Assembly (NCBI RefSeq): GCF_014534685.1
Contig: NZ_JACVVX010000002.1
Location: forward strand, 186,001 to 250,000
DNA: 64,000 bases
Origin: Oryzicola mucosus
GTDB taxonomy: Bacteria > Pseudomonadota > Alphaproteobacteria > Rhizobiales > Rhizobiaceae
Direction of reading: 5' to 3'
The notes under the pieces are model-generated. The model saw only the letters and a list, made by a program, of their open reading frames with translations, did not search any database and was not told the DNA's origin. The position numbers and the translations under genes were made by a program. How positions within the stretch are numbered: position 1 is the stretch's first letter; the number at the start of each line of letters is the position of its first letter. Shown here piece by piece: positions 8,577 through 17,436 of the stretch.

Positions 8577-8951
8577 TCAGCCGATCATCGCGCTGCGGCC
8601 GCCGCTTTCGTCGCGGGCCTTCTGGTCGCGCGATTCCAACATCTCGGCCTTGGACAGTTCAGCGTCCGCCTCGGCTAAAGCCTGGGCCGCTGCGCTGCGC
8701 TGCTCCATCAGATTGTGCTGGGAATCCTTGAGATTGTCGCGGCGAAGGCGCGCGGCCTTGGCGAAGGTCGGGTAGGCGAAATGCGACTGGTCGGTAATCC
8801 CGGCCTTCTTCTCTTCGGCGACGACCTGCAGTTCGAGTTCGGTGGCCATGCGATCGAACTCGGCGATCATGGAATCGAGTTGCGCAAGCTTGCGACGCTT
8901 CTCGTTCACCTGGAACAGCTTCAGCCGGACGAGGTTCTCCCGTGACTTCAT
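8577..8951 (-). CDS. fliJ: FliJ-like flagellar export chaperone
   Basis: A 124-residue, almost wholly helical coiled-coil protein (NLVRLKLFQVNEKRRKLAQL, then LELQVVAEEKK and a C-terminal LAEADAELSKAEML). Size, coiled-coil pattern and position beside ctrA match the alphaproteobacterial FliJ annotated at this locus; FliJ escorts export chaperones and stimulates the flagellar ATPase ring. FliJ proteins diverge strongly, so context carries much of the weight. It is divergent from ctrA across a 429-base regulatory region, so both may share cell-cycle control. No other flagellar gene is in the window. Confidence 0.75.
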   Translation of the reverse strand: MKSRENLVRLKLFQVNEKRRKLAQLDSMIAEFDRMATELELQVVAEEKKAGITDQSHFAYPTFAKAARLRRDNLKDSQHNLMEQRSAAAQALAEADAELSKAEMLESRDQKARDESGGRSAMIG

Positions 8952-9380
8952 ACCCGCGATACTCCCCTACACTCAAAACTCTTAACGCTGCCCGCATCCC
9001 TCTCCGGCCCGGCCTGGTTAACAATCAAGGAAAACAAATTCCTAAGATTCTCGCCGGCCGGTAACCATTCGTTTACGGGCATCGTTAATCATATGGGTCA
9101 GGACTTAAGACCCGGTAAAGATTCCGGTTTTCGGCAAAGTGTCGAACCGCTTCCGCAGGGTTCGCTTAGTCTGGATTGTTAATGCACTGCCTGACGGACG
9201 GGGTTTCGGATTCATCTTTAGATTCAAGCTGGTGTAGGCACCCGTTAAGAATCATGGTAGCGTCCGTCACATAAAATTAGGTTTTGTTAACCATTCGATG
9301 GCACCTTCGATTCAGGCAGTCACTGCGCCGGACCCAGTTGAGTTTCGGGCAACGGGCCGGTGGCAGAAAAGGGGATATAT
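8952..9380. promoter_or_regulatory. fliJ-ctrA divergent control region with GANTC cluster
   Basis: This non-coding region carries six GANTC motifs (CcrM methylation sites) at 9046-9050, 9120-9124, 9209-9213, 9221-9225, 9249-9253 and 9309-9313. CtrA-like half-sites are also readable: TTAACCAT at 9287-9294, TAACCAT at 9062-9068 and TTAATCAT at 9085-9092. In Caulobacter and relatives, ctrA promoters are controlled by CcrM methylation/GcrA and by CtrA itself; this layout fits that model. The transcription starts are not resolved by eye. Confidence 0.75.
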
Positions 9381-10076
9381 ATGCGCGTTCTGCTGATTGA
9401 AGACGATAGTGCAACCGCACAGAGCATCGAACTGATGCTGAAGTCGGAGAGCTTCAACGTCTACACGACGGACCTCGGCGAAGAGGGTGTCGATCTGGGC
9501 AAGCTCTACGATTACGATATCATTTTGCTGGACCTCAACCTGCCCGACATGTCGGGTTACGAAGTCCTGCGCACGCTGCGCCTTTCCAAGGTGAAGACGC
9601 CGATCCTGATCCTGTCCGGCATGGCCGGTATCGAGGACAAGGTGCGCGGCCTGGGCTTCGGCGCCGACGACTACATGACCAAGCCGTTCCACAAGGACGA
9701 ACTGGTTGCCCGCATCCATGCCATCGTCCGCCGCTCCAAGGGCCATGCCCAGTCGGTCATTGCGACGGGCGACCTGATCGTCAATCTCGACGCCAAGACC
9801 GTCGAAGTGGGCGGCCAGCGCGTGCATCTGACCGGCAAGGAATACCAGATGCTGGAGCTGCTCTCGCTGCGCAAGGGCACCACGCTGACCAAGGAAATGT
9901 TCCTGAACCATCTTTATGGCGGCATGGACGAGCCCGAACTGAAGATCATCGACGTGTTCATCTGCAAGCTGCGCAAGAAGCTCGACGCTTCGTCCGGCGG
10001 ACAGAACTATATCGAGACGGTCTGGGGCCGCGGCTATGTGCTGCGCGAGCCCGAGGAAGTCCGCGAAATTGCCTGA
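9381..10076 (+). CDS. ctrA: Cell-cycle response regulator CtrA
   Basis: A 231-residue OmpR/PhoB-type regulator, the master cell-cycle transcription factor of alphaproteobacteria. The receiver domain (1-120) has the acidic pocket EDD at 7-9, phospho-acceptor Asp51 in [11 protein letters not shown], and the TKPF lysine near 101. The C-terminal winged helix (about 130-225) contains [20 protein letters not shown] and [12 protein letters not shown]-type recognition sequence. The ATG at 9381 gives the conserved MRVLLIEDD start and the family length, and is preceded by a GGGG ribosome site. Phosphorylated through ChpT, whose gene is convergent just downstream; SciP, its antagonist, is upstream. Confidence 0.98.
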   Translation: MRVLLIEDDSATAQSIELMLKSESFNVYTTDLGEEGVDLGKLYDYDIILLDLNLPDMSGYEVLRTLRLSKVKTPILILSGMAGIEDKVRGLGFGADDYMTKPFHKDELVARIHAIVRRSKGHAQSVIATGDLIVNLDAKTVEVGGQRVHLTGKEYQMLELLSLRKGTTLTKEMFLNHLYGGMDEPELKIIDVFICKLRKKLDASSGGQNYIETVWGRGYVLREPEEVREIA

Positions 10077-10091
10077 CCCGATCCCATGGCG

Positions 10092-10123
10092 GACGCCTGG
10101 GCGGCAAAAGTCGCCCAGGCGTC
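10092..10123. terminator. Strong hairpin downstream of ctrA
   Basis: GACGCCTGGGCG (10092-10103) pairs perfectly with CGCCCAGGCGTC (10112-10123) 15 bases after the ctrA stop. There is no T-run, so it may protect the 3' end or act as a weak or Rho-linked terminator ahead of the stronger one at 10151. Confidence 0.5.
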
Positions 10124-10150
10124 ACGCTTTGCCATAGTTCGCTTCATATG

Positions 10151-10178
10151 AAAAACCCGGCTTTTGGCCGGGTTTTTT
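10151..10178. terminator. Bidirectional intrinsic terminator between ctrA and chpT
   Basis: AAAAACCCGGC and GCCGGGTTTTTT form a GC-rich stem with A's on one side and T's on the other. It can stop transcription of ctrA from the left and chpT from the right. Confidence 0.9.
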
Positions 10179-10209
10179 CGTTTAACCAGTTGGCGCGGTG
10201 TGTCCGGAC

Positions 10210-10839
10210 CTATTCGGCCGAGAGAATGATCTCGTCTGATGTGGCGTGGATGGAAATCACCATGCCGGCCTCGCGCGCCATCAGCAGCGTGTAATAAAAC
10301 TGGACCGAATGCGCGTCGATGGGCTCTTCGGGCTTCTGGCCGGACTGCAGCTCCAGGAATTTTGGCGGCACGCGCAGCATGGTGCCGCGCGACGCGATGG
10401 AAATCTTCGGCGACGTGTCGAGGTTCTCCAGCGTCACGACGATCTTGCCGCCACGCGGAATCGACGAGTTGGACACCAGAAGCAGGTTGAGGATCAGCTT
10501 GACCTTGTTCTTGGGCAACAGCGAGCGGGTGCCGTTCCAGACCAGTTCCGGCTTCTCGTTCTTAAAGAAGGCGTTGGCGACCTGCTCTGCATCGCCTGTG
10601 TCGATCAGCATGCCGGCGGACCCCGCCGCACCAAAGGCGATGCGGGCATATTGCAGGCGCGCCGAGGCATTGCGCGCGCTGGCGCGGATCAGCCGCATTG
10701 CGTCTTCGTCGGCGCCGCCCTCGTCGAGAAGCTCGAGGCCGTTGTTGATTGCTCCCACGGGGGAGATGATGTCGTGGCAGACGCGGCTGCACAGAAGTGC
10801 TGCCAGATCGGTTGCGGAGAGCGAAAAGACTTCGGCCAT
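10210..10839 (-). CDS. chpT: Histidine phosphotransferase ChpT
   Basis: A 209-residue phosphotransferase relaying phosphate from CckA to CtrA and CpdR. The first helix contains the phospho-acceptor His22 in CSRVCHDIISPVGAINNGLELL, preceded by LSATDLAALL. The remainder resembles a degenerate histidine-kinase ATPase fold (KLILNLLLVSNSSIPRGG and SIASRGTMLRVP) that cannot bind ATP in known ChpT structures. I chose the ATG at 10839 (MAEVFSLSATDLA); 20 extra in-frame residues upstream do not fit. Convergent with ctrA, sharing a terminator. Confidence 0.93.
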   Translation of the reverse strand: MAEVFSLSATDLAALLCSRVCHDIISPVGAINNGLELLDEGGADEDAMRLIRASARNASARLQYARIAFGAAGSAGMLIDTGDAEQVANAFFKNEKPELVWNGTRSLLPKNKVKLILNLLLVSNSSIPRGGKIVVTLENLDTSPKISIASRGTMLRVPPKFLELQSGQKPEEPIDAHSVQFYYTLLMAREAGMVISIHATSDEIILSAE

Positions 10840-11158
10840 AAATCGGTTCCCACTGGCTGGGTGCAAGAAATCGGCGATCCGCCATGTGCGAATCAGCAAT
10901 AGTATTTGGCGACTTTGGTTACATAGCGATGCCGCGCGGGCAAGGAAACGATCGGATTGCCGTCGCTATACCGTTCCGCCACCGTTACGAGTGGCTTTTG
11001 GCCGGGTTATCCGCCTTCTAAACGCCATCTTCCCCTTTATGCTTAACGGAAGGAAAAGGGTTGCGGTCTTAATTTGCCGGCAAGACCCTGAAGCGGCCGA
11101 TAGAGCCGCGCTGGGACGAGGCGTCGGAGGAAGTGCTCCCTGACGGAGATTTGGAAGC
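10840..11158. other. Divergent intergenic region between chpT and eipA
   Basis: Holds the promoters of chpT (left) and eipA (right). A GCTTAACGG sequence around 11041-11049 is a possible CtrA half-site for eipA but is weak alone. No gene or repeat is supported. Confidence 0.4.
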
Positions 11159-11740
11159 ATGATTTCCCCTATTGGCGTCCGGGCCTGTATCCGAGCCATC
11201 GCAGTTTTCTGCGCGCTGTTCAGCGCGCTTGTCGTGTCGACCCAGGCATCCCGGGCGCAGGAATACACCGCGCAGGAGGTCCTCGATTCCGGCCACCGCT
11301 TCTTCGGCTCGACCTCGGGCGGTCTGGCGACGGTGGTCGAGAAGGTCTTTTCCTCCTATGGCCTGCCCAATGGCTATATCCTCGGCGAGGAAGGCTCCGG
11401 CGCCTTTATCGGCGGGCTGACCTATGGAGAGGGTACGCTCTACACCAAGAATGCCGGTGACCATAAGGTGTTCTGGCAGGGGCCGTCGCTCGGCTTCGAC
11501 TTTGGTGGCCAGGGCTCCCGCACCATGGTGCTGGTCTACAATCTCGATGACGTCAACAGCCTCTACGACCGGTTCGCCGGTGTCGCTGGCTCGGCCTATG
11601 TCATCGCCGGCGTCGGCTTTAACGTTCTCAAGCGCGACAACGTTTTGCTGGTCCCGATCCGCACCGGTGTCGGCGCCCGGCTTGGCGTCAATCTTGGCTA
11701 TCTGAAACTGACCCAGCAGCCGACCTGGAACCCGTTTTAA
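11159..11740 (+). CDS. eipA: EipA-like periplasmic DUF1134 protein
   Basis: A 193-residue exported protein. The signal peptide (about 1-34, hydrophobic AIAVFCALFSALVVS, cleaved after SRA) precedes a DUF1134 domain with alternating Gly-rich strands: YILGEEGSGAFIGGLTYGEG, SLGFDFGGQGSRTM, and a C-terminal GVGARLGVNLGYLKLT. EipA of Brucella is a small beta-barrel-like envelope protein needed for envelope integrity and reported under CtrA control. That link fits its position next to ctrA and chpT, though regulation here is inference. Single-gene unit. Confidence 0.85.
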   Translation: MISPIGVRACIRAIAVFCALFSALVVSTQASRAQEYTAQEVLDSGHRFFGSTSGGLATVVEKVFSSYGLPNGYILGEEGSGAFIGGLTYGEGTLYTKNAGDHKVFWQGPSLGFDFGGQGSRTMVLVYNLDDVNSLYDRFAGVAGSAYVIAGVGFNVLKRDNVLLVPIRTGVGARLGVNLGYLKLTQQPTWNPF

Positions 11741-11905
11741 ATCCCATGCGATCGGCCTGACCGGGTGTTGGCGCCCGTCACATTGGCGAGCAATGTGTTC
11801 ACAACCATCCGGCCGTATCCAACAGGTGCGGCCGGATTCGCGCTTGCACTGGATTTCTGTCATGGCTGCATGGCAAAATGCCGTGTCAGGCAGAGGTGAA
11901 GCGTT

Positions 11906-12985
11906 TTGATTCAGTACGTCCTGCTTTTCGTTCTCGGATTTCTCAGCGCGCTTTTGCTGGCGTTGTTGGTGGCGCCCGCGCTGTGGCGCCGCGCCGTGCG
12001 CCTGACGCGCAACCGGCTGGAAAGCACGTTGCCGATGACGATGGCCGAAATCCAGGCCGACAAGGACGCGGTGCGGGCAGACTATGCCATGGCGGTGCGG
12101 AGGCTTGAGATGAGCCTGAAGGCCGCGCAGGACAAGGTGCTGACGCAGTCGGTCGACATCAGCCGCTATCAGGAAGATCTCAAGCTTCTCGACGCCGAGC
12201 GGGCGGAGAAGGCGGCGGCCTTGCAATCGCTGGCCGGGCGTGAGGAAGAGCTGAACGCTGCGCTGGAGCGTCTGCGGAAAAACCAGGAAGAGCTGGAACG
12301 CCGCGCCAGGGAGTTGGACGACATGGGCGCTCGCTATGAGGATGCAAGCTATTCCTCCAGCAATCGCCAGATCGAACTGGTTTCGCGCGAGGCCGAGATC
12401 GAAAGGCTGACCGCCGAGATCACCTCGCTTCGCCGGACTCGCAAGGATGGCGAGGAACGCATCCGCGCGCTCGAAGAAGACAACAAGGCCATTCGCGAGG
12501 CGCTGCTGTTGGAAAAGCGTCGGGTGACGGAAGCCGAACAGAAGCTGGAACGCATGCGGACGGAGCTGAGCGACTGCGAAGAAAAGCTCGAACGCCGCGA
12601 ACGGGAGATCGTCCGTCTGCGGGAGAAATCCGGCCAGAGTGGCGGGCTGGACGAAGACGACGACGAGGAGGACCTGCCGCCTGGCAGTGACGAGAAGAGC
12701 CGGCAGGAAGCCCGCATGACGCGGCTCTTGCGGGAGAACAAGAAGATCCGGGCGGAGCTTTCCGAACTGAAGGCCATGCCCCGCGCCGCGCCGGATCAGG
12801 ATGACCTGCTGCGCGATCAGATGCATCAGCTGGCCGCGCAGGTCGTGGCGATGACGGCGAAGCTGGAAGGTCCGGACTCACCCATCGAATCCGCGTTGGC
12901 CAAGGCGGAAACCAGCGGCAAAGAGGCTGCCTTGCCGAGCCTTGCCGAGCGGATAAGGGCTTTGCAGGGACGAGGCGCGGGCTGA
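11906..12985 (+). CDS. Membrane-anchored long coiled-coil protein
   Basis: A 359-residue protein with one N-terminal transmembrane segment (about 4-25, YVLLFVLGFLSALLLALLV). A cytoplasmic coiled coil follows from about 40 to 245, full of heptad Glu/Arg/Leu patterns (EEELNAALERLRKNQEELER). It has a short acidic linker near 250 (DEDDDEED) and a second short helix before the tail. The likely start is a TTG at 11906, supported by AGAGGTGAA 8-14 bases upstream. The architecture suggests an envelope or division-site scaffold, but I recognise no named family. Confidence 0.75.
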   Translation: MIQYVLLFVLGFLSALLLALLVAPALWRRAVRLTRNRLESTLPMTMAEIQADKDAVRADYAMAVRRLEMSLKAAQDKVLTQSVDISRYQEDLKLLDAERAEKAAALQSLAGREEELNAALERLRKNQEELERRARELDDMGARYEDASYSSSNRQIELVSREAEIERLTAEITSLRRTRKDGEERIRALEEDNKAIREALLLEKRRVTEAEQKLERMRTELSDCEEKLERREREIVRLREKSGQSGGLDEDDDEEDLPPGSDEKSRQEARMTRLLRENKKIRAELSELKAMPRAAPDQDDLLRDQMHQLAAQVVAMTAKLEGPDSPIESALAKAETSGKEAALPSLAERIRALQGRGAG

Positions 12986-13019
12986 CTTCGAGCAGCATGA
13001 GCATTTGCCGCTGCTGCTG

Positions 13020-13168
13020 CCCTCACCGTCTCGCCCTTCGGGCTCGCCACCCCCCACTTTGTAGGGGAGAGGAATGTTGCCTTGAAGGCTGCGACTTTCA
13101 ACCAGCTTGGGTTCCTCGCCCCCATGTAATGGGGGAGAAGTGCCGAGCGTAGCGAGGCGGTGAGGGGC
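13020..13168. repeat. Family A mosaic palindromic repeat, copy 2
   Basis: Begins CCCTCACCGTCTCGCCCTTC with a TCTCGCCCTTCGGGCTCGCC tip and ends GCCGAGCGTAGCGAGGCGG then TGAGGGGC. The shared interior stretch TTGGGTTCCTCGCCCCCATG is present. It fills the gap between two convergent genes. Confidence 0.8.
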
Positions 13169-13207
13169 GTTACAAGCTGCTTCCTAGGCAGGATTGCCAA
13201 GGCTGCC

Positions 13208-14002
13208 TCATCCCATGAAATGGTGCAGCGTGATCGCCGAGGCGGCGGAGACGTTGAGACTGTCGAAGCCCGGTGCCATGCGGATGCGGGCGGTATCGAT
13301 GCGATCGAGGATGGTGTGCGGCAGGCCTGGTCCCTCGGCACCGAAATACAGCGCGAGCCGGTCTGGGCGGGTGATTTCGGTGATGTCCTTTTCGCCTGCC
13401 GGCGAAAGCGCGAGCTGAGTGAAACCGGTAGCCTCCAGCGCCGTGGCAATCTCCAGGCCGGTGCCGCCGAGCGCAAACGGTACCTTCAGGGCTGCGCCCA
13501 CCGAAACCCTGATCGACTTGCGGTAGAGCGGATCGCAGCTCGTTTCGTCCAGCAGCACCGCATCGCAGCCGAAGGCAGCAGCGTTGCGGAACATGGAGCC
13601 GACATTGTCGTGATTGGCTATGCCGACCAGCACCATGACCAGCGCGCGGCTGGGCAGGGCTTGCAGGATCGATTCGATGCTTTCGGCATGCCGTCGCTGG
13701 CCGATCGCCAGAATGCCGCGATGCATGTGAAAGCCGGCAATGGCGTCGATGACCTCGGCGGAGGCGACATAGACCGGCAGGTCGTCAGGTGCGGAGGACA
13801 GGGTCTCCGCAAGACCGGCAAGTCGGTTTTCCAAGACCAGAACCGATTCCGGAACGAAGCGCCGCGCCGAAAACAGCACGTTGAGCACCACCTTGCCCTC
13901 GGCGATGAAGCGGCCTTCGCGGCCGGTCAGGTCGCGTTCGCGGATGTTGAGATAGGCCGCGACGCGCGGATCGGCCGGATCGTCGATGGGAATTGTCTGC
14001 AT
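13208..14002 (-). CDS. TrmH/SpoU-family RNA 2'-O-ribose methyltransferase
   Basis: A 264-residue SPOUT enzyme. An N-terminal RNA-binding-like domain (RFIAEGKVVLNVLFS) is followed by the three SpoU motifs: NHDNVGSMFRNAAAFG (catalytic Asn and Arg), LYFGAEGPGLPHTIL, and FDSLNVSAASAITLHHF at the very C-terminus. It should methylate a 2'-OH in rRNA or tRNA using S-adenosylmethionine; the exact target base cannot be read from sequence. Single gene, convergent with the coiled-coil gene across a family A repeat. Confidence 0.92.
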   Translation of the reverse strand: MQTIPIDDPADPRVAAYLNIRERDLTGREGRFIAEGKVVLNVLFSARRFVPESVLVLENRLAGLAETLSSAPDDLPVYVASAEVIDAIAGFHMHRGILAIGQRRHAESIESILQALPSRALVMVLVGIANHDNVGSMFRNAAAFGCDAVLLDETSCDPLYRKSIRVSVGAALKVPFALGGTGLEIATALEATGFTQLALSPAGEKDITEITRPDRLALYFGAEGPGLPHTILDRIDTARIRMAPGFDSLNVSAASAITLHHFMG

Positions 14003-14106
14003 GCCCAGTCTTTACATCGCGGCGTCACGAACGGAAACCGTCCGGCAAACTCGCCTCGTCGCAGAAGACGCGCGTCCGTTCAGGCCCAGAAGATCTGCGT
14101 CAATGC

Positions 14107-14880
14107 TCACGAAACGGCGTTGACTGCGGCGCGGCTGCTTTTCGCCATCTCGACCAGCAGCTTGTGGAAATCGGCGGGCTCCTTGGCTGGGCGCTCGAAG
14201 AAGATGCGGCGCACGTCGTCGCCATTGACGAGGTCCATGCCGTCGGAGTCCAGCCCGGTGAGCAGCCAGCCGTCGCCGGAAGCCTTGGAAAAGTGCCGGG
14301 CGTAAAGCGCGATGGCGTCGCGGTGATCGGCGTTCATGTGGTCCAAGGCCGACTGTTCGCCCGCAGCCAGTATGACAAGGTGGTCGCCTTCATGGATCAG
14401 GTCGGAGCGATCCAGCAGATAGGCTTTGCCGAAGCCGCCATTGAGGCTGGCGCGCTCGACATCGAGCCGATGGATGGAGAAATCGCCGAGACCGACATAG
14501 AGCTTGGCCTTGGGGTTGCGATTGAGATAACGCCGCTCGGCACGCTCGTAGTCCGGCGTGCTGCGCTCAAGCCGCATCGCGCGGCAAAACAGCGTTATGC
14601 GCGGATAGGCGAGCGGGTCGCCCTTGCCGGGTTCGCCCAAAAGCAGCGAGCAGGCCGGATTGCCGTCGATGGCGCGTGTATGGGCGGAAAGCTGCGAGAT
14701 CAGGATCAGCGGCGTGCCGTCGGTGTCGGTGGCTACGCCGACGCGGCTTGCCAGCGGAACGCCGGTGCCCGGCTCTATGGCTGCCAGCGCACCGAAACGC
14801 GCGGTGCGCATCAGCGTCTTGCCAAGCCGGATCGCTTCCGCATCCGTCTCGCGGATGACATCTTTCTTCGGTTCGACCAC
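14107..14880 (-). CDS. HugZ-like FMN-binding split-barrel protein with DUF2470 domain
   Basis: A 257-residue protein starting at a GTG (14880), preferred because the 42 in-frame upstream residues are low-complexity and overlap the neighbouring gene. The N-terminal half (about 10-150) is a pyridoxamine-5'-phosphate-oxidase-like split barrel (ALAAIEPGTGVPLASRVG, PLILISQLSAHTRAIDGNP). The C-terminal part (ALDHMNADHRDAIALYARHF, then DGMDLVNGDDVRRIFF) is the DUF2470 domain found in HugZ/HutZ heme-degrading proteins. Heme or flavin use is inferred. Downstream partner of a GNAT gene, 43 bases apart. Confidence 0.85.
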   Translation of the reverse strand: MVEPKKDVIRETDAEAIRLGKTLMRTARFGALAAIEPGTGVPLASRVGVATDTDGTPLILISQLSAHTRAIDGNPACSLLLGEPGKGDPLAYPRITLFCRAMRLERSTPDYERAERRYLNRNPKAKLYVGLGDFSIHRLDVERASLNGGFGKAYLLDRSDLIHEGDHLVILAAGEQSALDHMNADHRDAIALYARHFSKASGDGWLLTGLDSDGMDLVNGDDVRRIFFERPAKEPADFHKLLVEMAKSSRAAVNAVS

Positions 14881-14923
14881 GGCTCTATACCTCGTCCAAC
14901 TGGAAAGCAGCCGTTTAGCTGGT

Positions 14924-15496
14924 CTAGCCGGCGGCTGACAAGGCTGAGGCTGGCATCGCGGAGAGGGGGTCGGGCATTTCATGCCGAACCGGCGCCTTGT
15001 CGACATGGCACAGTTCCCCGGTCAGTGAAGCGACCGCGCCAGGCAGGATTTCATGCGCCAGAAGCCGGTTTGGGTCGACCGGCCGGGGCATGGTCATCTG
15101 CCCGCGCGCGATGCGCGAGAAGCCTAGCGGCCCATAATAAGGCTCGTCGCCGACGAGGATCACCGAGGGCACGGATGCTTTTGCCGCCGCCCTGAGCGCC
15201 ATGGCGACCAGTTCGCGGCCGATGCCGAGGTTTTTGTAGGCAGGCTGGACGGCGAGCGGGCCGAGAAGCTGCGCGCGGCCTTCGCCAGCGGCAACCGGCG
15301 TCATCCGTACGGAGCCGACGACCAGCCCCCCGCTGAGCGCGACGAAGGACAGCGCCCGGTCGTGCGGCCCGCCTTCGCGGATCTTGTAGGCGGCCTTGAC
15401 GAAGCGCCCGGGGCCGAAGGCTTCAGCGTTGATGGTGTCGATCTCGACATCGTGCGCCGGGGTTTCGGGCACGAAAACAAAGTCTGCAAGGGTCAT
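14924..15496 (-). CDS. GNAT family N-acetyltransferase
   Basis: A 190-residue acetyl-CoA-dependent acetyltransferase of the YhbS-like group. The GNAT core shows LLGPLAVQPAYKNLGIGREL (motif A with the pyrophosphate-binding Q/RxxGxG/A turn written as YKNLGIG) and VILVGDEPYYGPLGFSR (motif B), the latter typical for YhbS relatives. Substrate unknown. First gene of a two-gene unit with the HugZ-like gene. Confidence 0.88.
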   Translation of the reverse strand: MTLADFVFVPETPAHDVEIDTINAEAFGPGRFVKAAYKIREGGPHDRALSFVALSGGLVVGSVRMTPVAAGEGRAQLLGPLAVQPAYKNLGIGRELVAMALRAAAKASVPSVILVGDEPYYGPLGFSRIARGQMTMPRPVDPNRLLAHEILPGAVASLTGELCHVDKAPVRHEMPDPLSAMPASALSAAG

Positions 15497-15770
15497 GGTT
15501 CAACGATCCGATATGCATGAAGGGGTGCTGCGAACAGGCTGCAGCAGTCGCCGGTCAGCGCTTACGCGCGGGCGCCCATTCGTCGTCGGTCGAACCGGAC
15601 AGTTGCACAAAAATCGTTCATGGAAAGCCCGCTATCATCATTCCCGAACCGCGTCCATCCGGTTTCTTGCCGAAGCCGCGGTTGACTGACTGTTCAGTGC
15701 GGAATGTTTTCCGAAAGGGCTGGCATGCCCTACATGTGCAGCACGAGAAAAGATGAACGAGGATGGCCCG

Positions 15771-16751
15771 ATGGGACTGCTGGTAGACGGAAAGTGGCAC
15801 GACGCCTGGTACGATACAAAGGCGACGGGCGGAAAGTTCGAGCGCAGCGAAGCGGTCTGGCGCGACTGGATCACGAAAGACGGCACACCGGCGGAGGGCC
15901 GCACGCGCGGTTTCAAGGCCGAGCCGGGGCGCTACCATCTCTACGTCTCGCTGGCCTGCCCCTGGGCGCACCGCACGCTGATCTTCCGCGCGCTGAAGAA
16001 GCTCGAAGACGTCATTTCCGTGTCGGTCGTGCATCCCTTCATGGGCAAGAACGGCTGGAGTTTCGACACCGACGCGGCCGCCACCGGCGACGATCTCTAC
16101 GGCCTGGACTTCCTGCACCAGATATACACCCGCGCCGACCCGACCTATAGCGGACGGGTAACCGTGCCGGTGCTGTGGGACAAGAAGCAGGAGACCATCG
16201 TCTCCAACGAGTCGTCGGAAATCATCCGCATGCTGAACTCGGCCTTCGACGCATGGGGCGATGCCTCGCTCGATTTCTATCCCGAGGCGCTGCGCGGGGA
16301 GATCGATGGGGTCAATGCCAAGGTGTATGCGGCGGTGAACAATGGGGTCTATCGCGCCGGCTTCGCCACGACGCAGGAAGCCTATGAAGAGGCGTTCGAC
16401 AAGCTGTTTGCACAGTTGGACGAACTTGAGCAACGGCTGTCGAGCCAGCGCTATCTGGCGGGCGGACACATCACTGAAGCGGACTGGCGCCTGTTCACCA
16501 CGCTGGTGCGGTTCGATCCTGTCTATGTCGGTCACTTCAAGTGCAATCTGCGCCGGATCGCCGATTATCCCAACCTGTCGAACTATCTGCGCGAGCTTTA
16601 TCAGGTTCCCGGGGTGGCAGGCACCGTCAACATCGACCACATCAAGCGGCACTATTATGGCAGCCACGACACGATCAATCCAACACGCATCGTGCCCAAG
16701 GGGCCGGAACTCGATTACGAAGCACCGCATGATCGGGCGCGATTTGGGTGA
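15771..16751 (+). CDS. Glutathionyl-hydroquinone reductase (GST Xi class)
   Basis: A 326-residue thioredoxin-fold protein. It starts MGLLVDGKWHDAWYDTKATGGKF, characteristic of YqjG/ECM4 proteins, with catalytic Cys63 in LACPWAHRTL. The C-terminal all-helical GST domain contains RYLAGGHITEADWRLFTTLVRFD. These enzymes reduce glutathionyl-hydroquinones using glutathione. The ATG at 15771 is preferred to one at 15753 because GAGGA lies 8 bases before it and the family begins at this Met. Divergent from the GNAT gene across about 270 bases. Confidence 0.94.
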   Translation: MGLLVDGKWHDAWYDTKATGGKFERSEAVWRDWITKDGTPAEGRTRGFKAEPGRYHLYVSLACPWAHRTLIFRALKKLEDVISVSVVHPFMGKNGWSFDTDAAATGDDLYGLDFLHQIYTRADPTYSGRVTVPVLWDKKQETIVSNESSEIIRMLNSAFDAWGDASLDFYPEALRGEIDGVNAKVYAAVNNGVYRAGFATTQEAYEEAFDKLFAQLDELEQRLSSQRYLAGGHITEADWRLFTTLVRFDPVYVGHFKCNLRRIADYPNLSNYLRELYQVPGVAGTVNIDHIKRHYYGSHDTINPTRIVPKGPELDYEAPHDRARFG

Positions 16752-16876
16752 GGACGGCCTGCAAATGGCGGTGTTCTGCGCTTCCGATGCTCGTGTACCA
16801 AATGTACACTCCGCTTCGGTTCTCAAACCCCGTCATTTTCGGCACGTCCTGACCCGAATCCGGCGAGTCTGCAGCG

Positions 16877-17386
16877 TCACCAATAGGGCGATGACGCCTG
16901 GCCGCCGAAAACCTCGCCGATCCGGCGCAGCGTAGCGGGCGTGGTTTCCTCCGGTAGGGCGTCGAGCGCAAAGAAGCCGGCTTCGGCGATTTCGCGATCC
17001 GGCGCCTTCGGCGCGGTCTGGGTGAAATTCTCGACCAGATAGAAAGCGACATGGTCGCGCGGGCTTGAGCGACCGTTGAGATGCAGCGAGCGCAGTTCGG
17101 GGTCCGCCGTCATCTCGATATTGCATTCTTCCTGCAACTCGTGGGTGAGCGCCTCGAAAAACGTCTCGCCGGTTTCGACGCCGCCGCCGGGAAGCTGCCA
17201 GCCCGGCACATAGGTGTGGCGCACCAGGAAAACCGCGTTATTGGGGCGGTCATAGATCAAGCAGCGCACGCCGAGCGTCATCGGCCGTTTCAGCAGGAAA
17301 TAGAGATGGAACAGGCGCGCGCGCAGGCCCGGCCAGCCGCGCTGGCGAAAGCGCAGTTCGGGATCGTGATGCGGATTGTCTATCAT
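16877..17386 (-). CDS. NUDIX hydrolase with variant Nudix box
   Basis: A 169-residue soluble pyrophosphohydrolase. The Nudix box is readable as GGGVETGETFFEALTHELQE followed by ECNI. The consensus Arg (RExxEE) is His here and the Gly near the end is Asn, while the metal-binding glutamates are retained. An N-terminal basic helix (RARLFHLYFLLKRP) precedes the fold. Substrate unknown. Divergent from the metallophosphoesterase gene by about 50 bases. Confidence 0.88.
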   Translation of the reverse strand: MIDNPHHDPELRFRQRGWPGLRARLFHLYFLLKRPMTLGVRCLIYDRPNNAVFLVRHTYVPGWQLPGGGVETGETFFEALTHELQEECNIEMTADPELRSLHLNGRSSPRDHVAFYLVENFTQTAPKAPDREIAEAGFFALDALPEETTPATLRRIGEVFGGQASSPYW

Positions 17387-17436
17387 AAGCCACCGTATGG
17401 GTGGAAAGCAGCGCGGCTGTGACCTACAAAGGAGGC

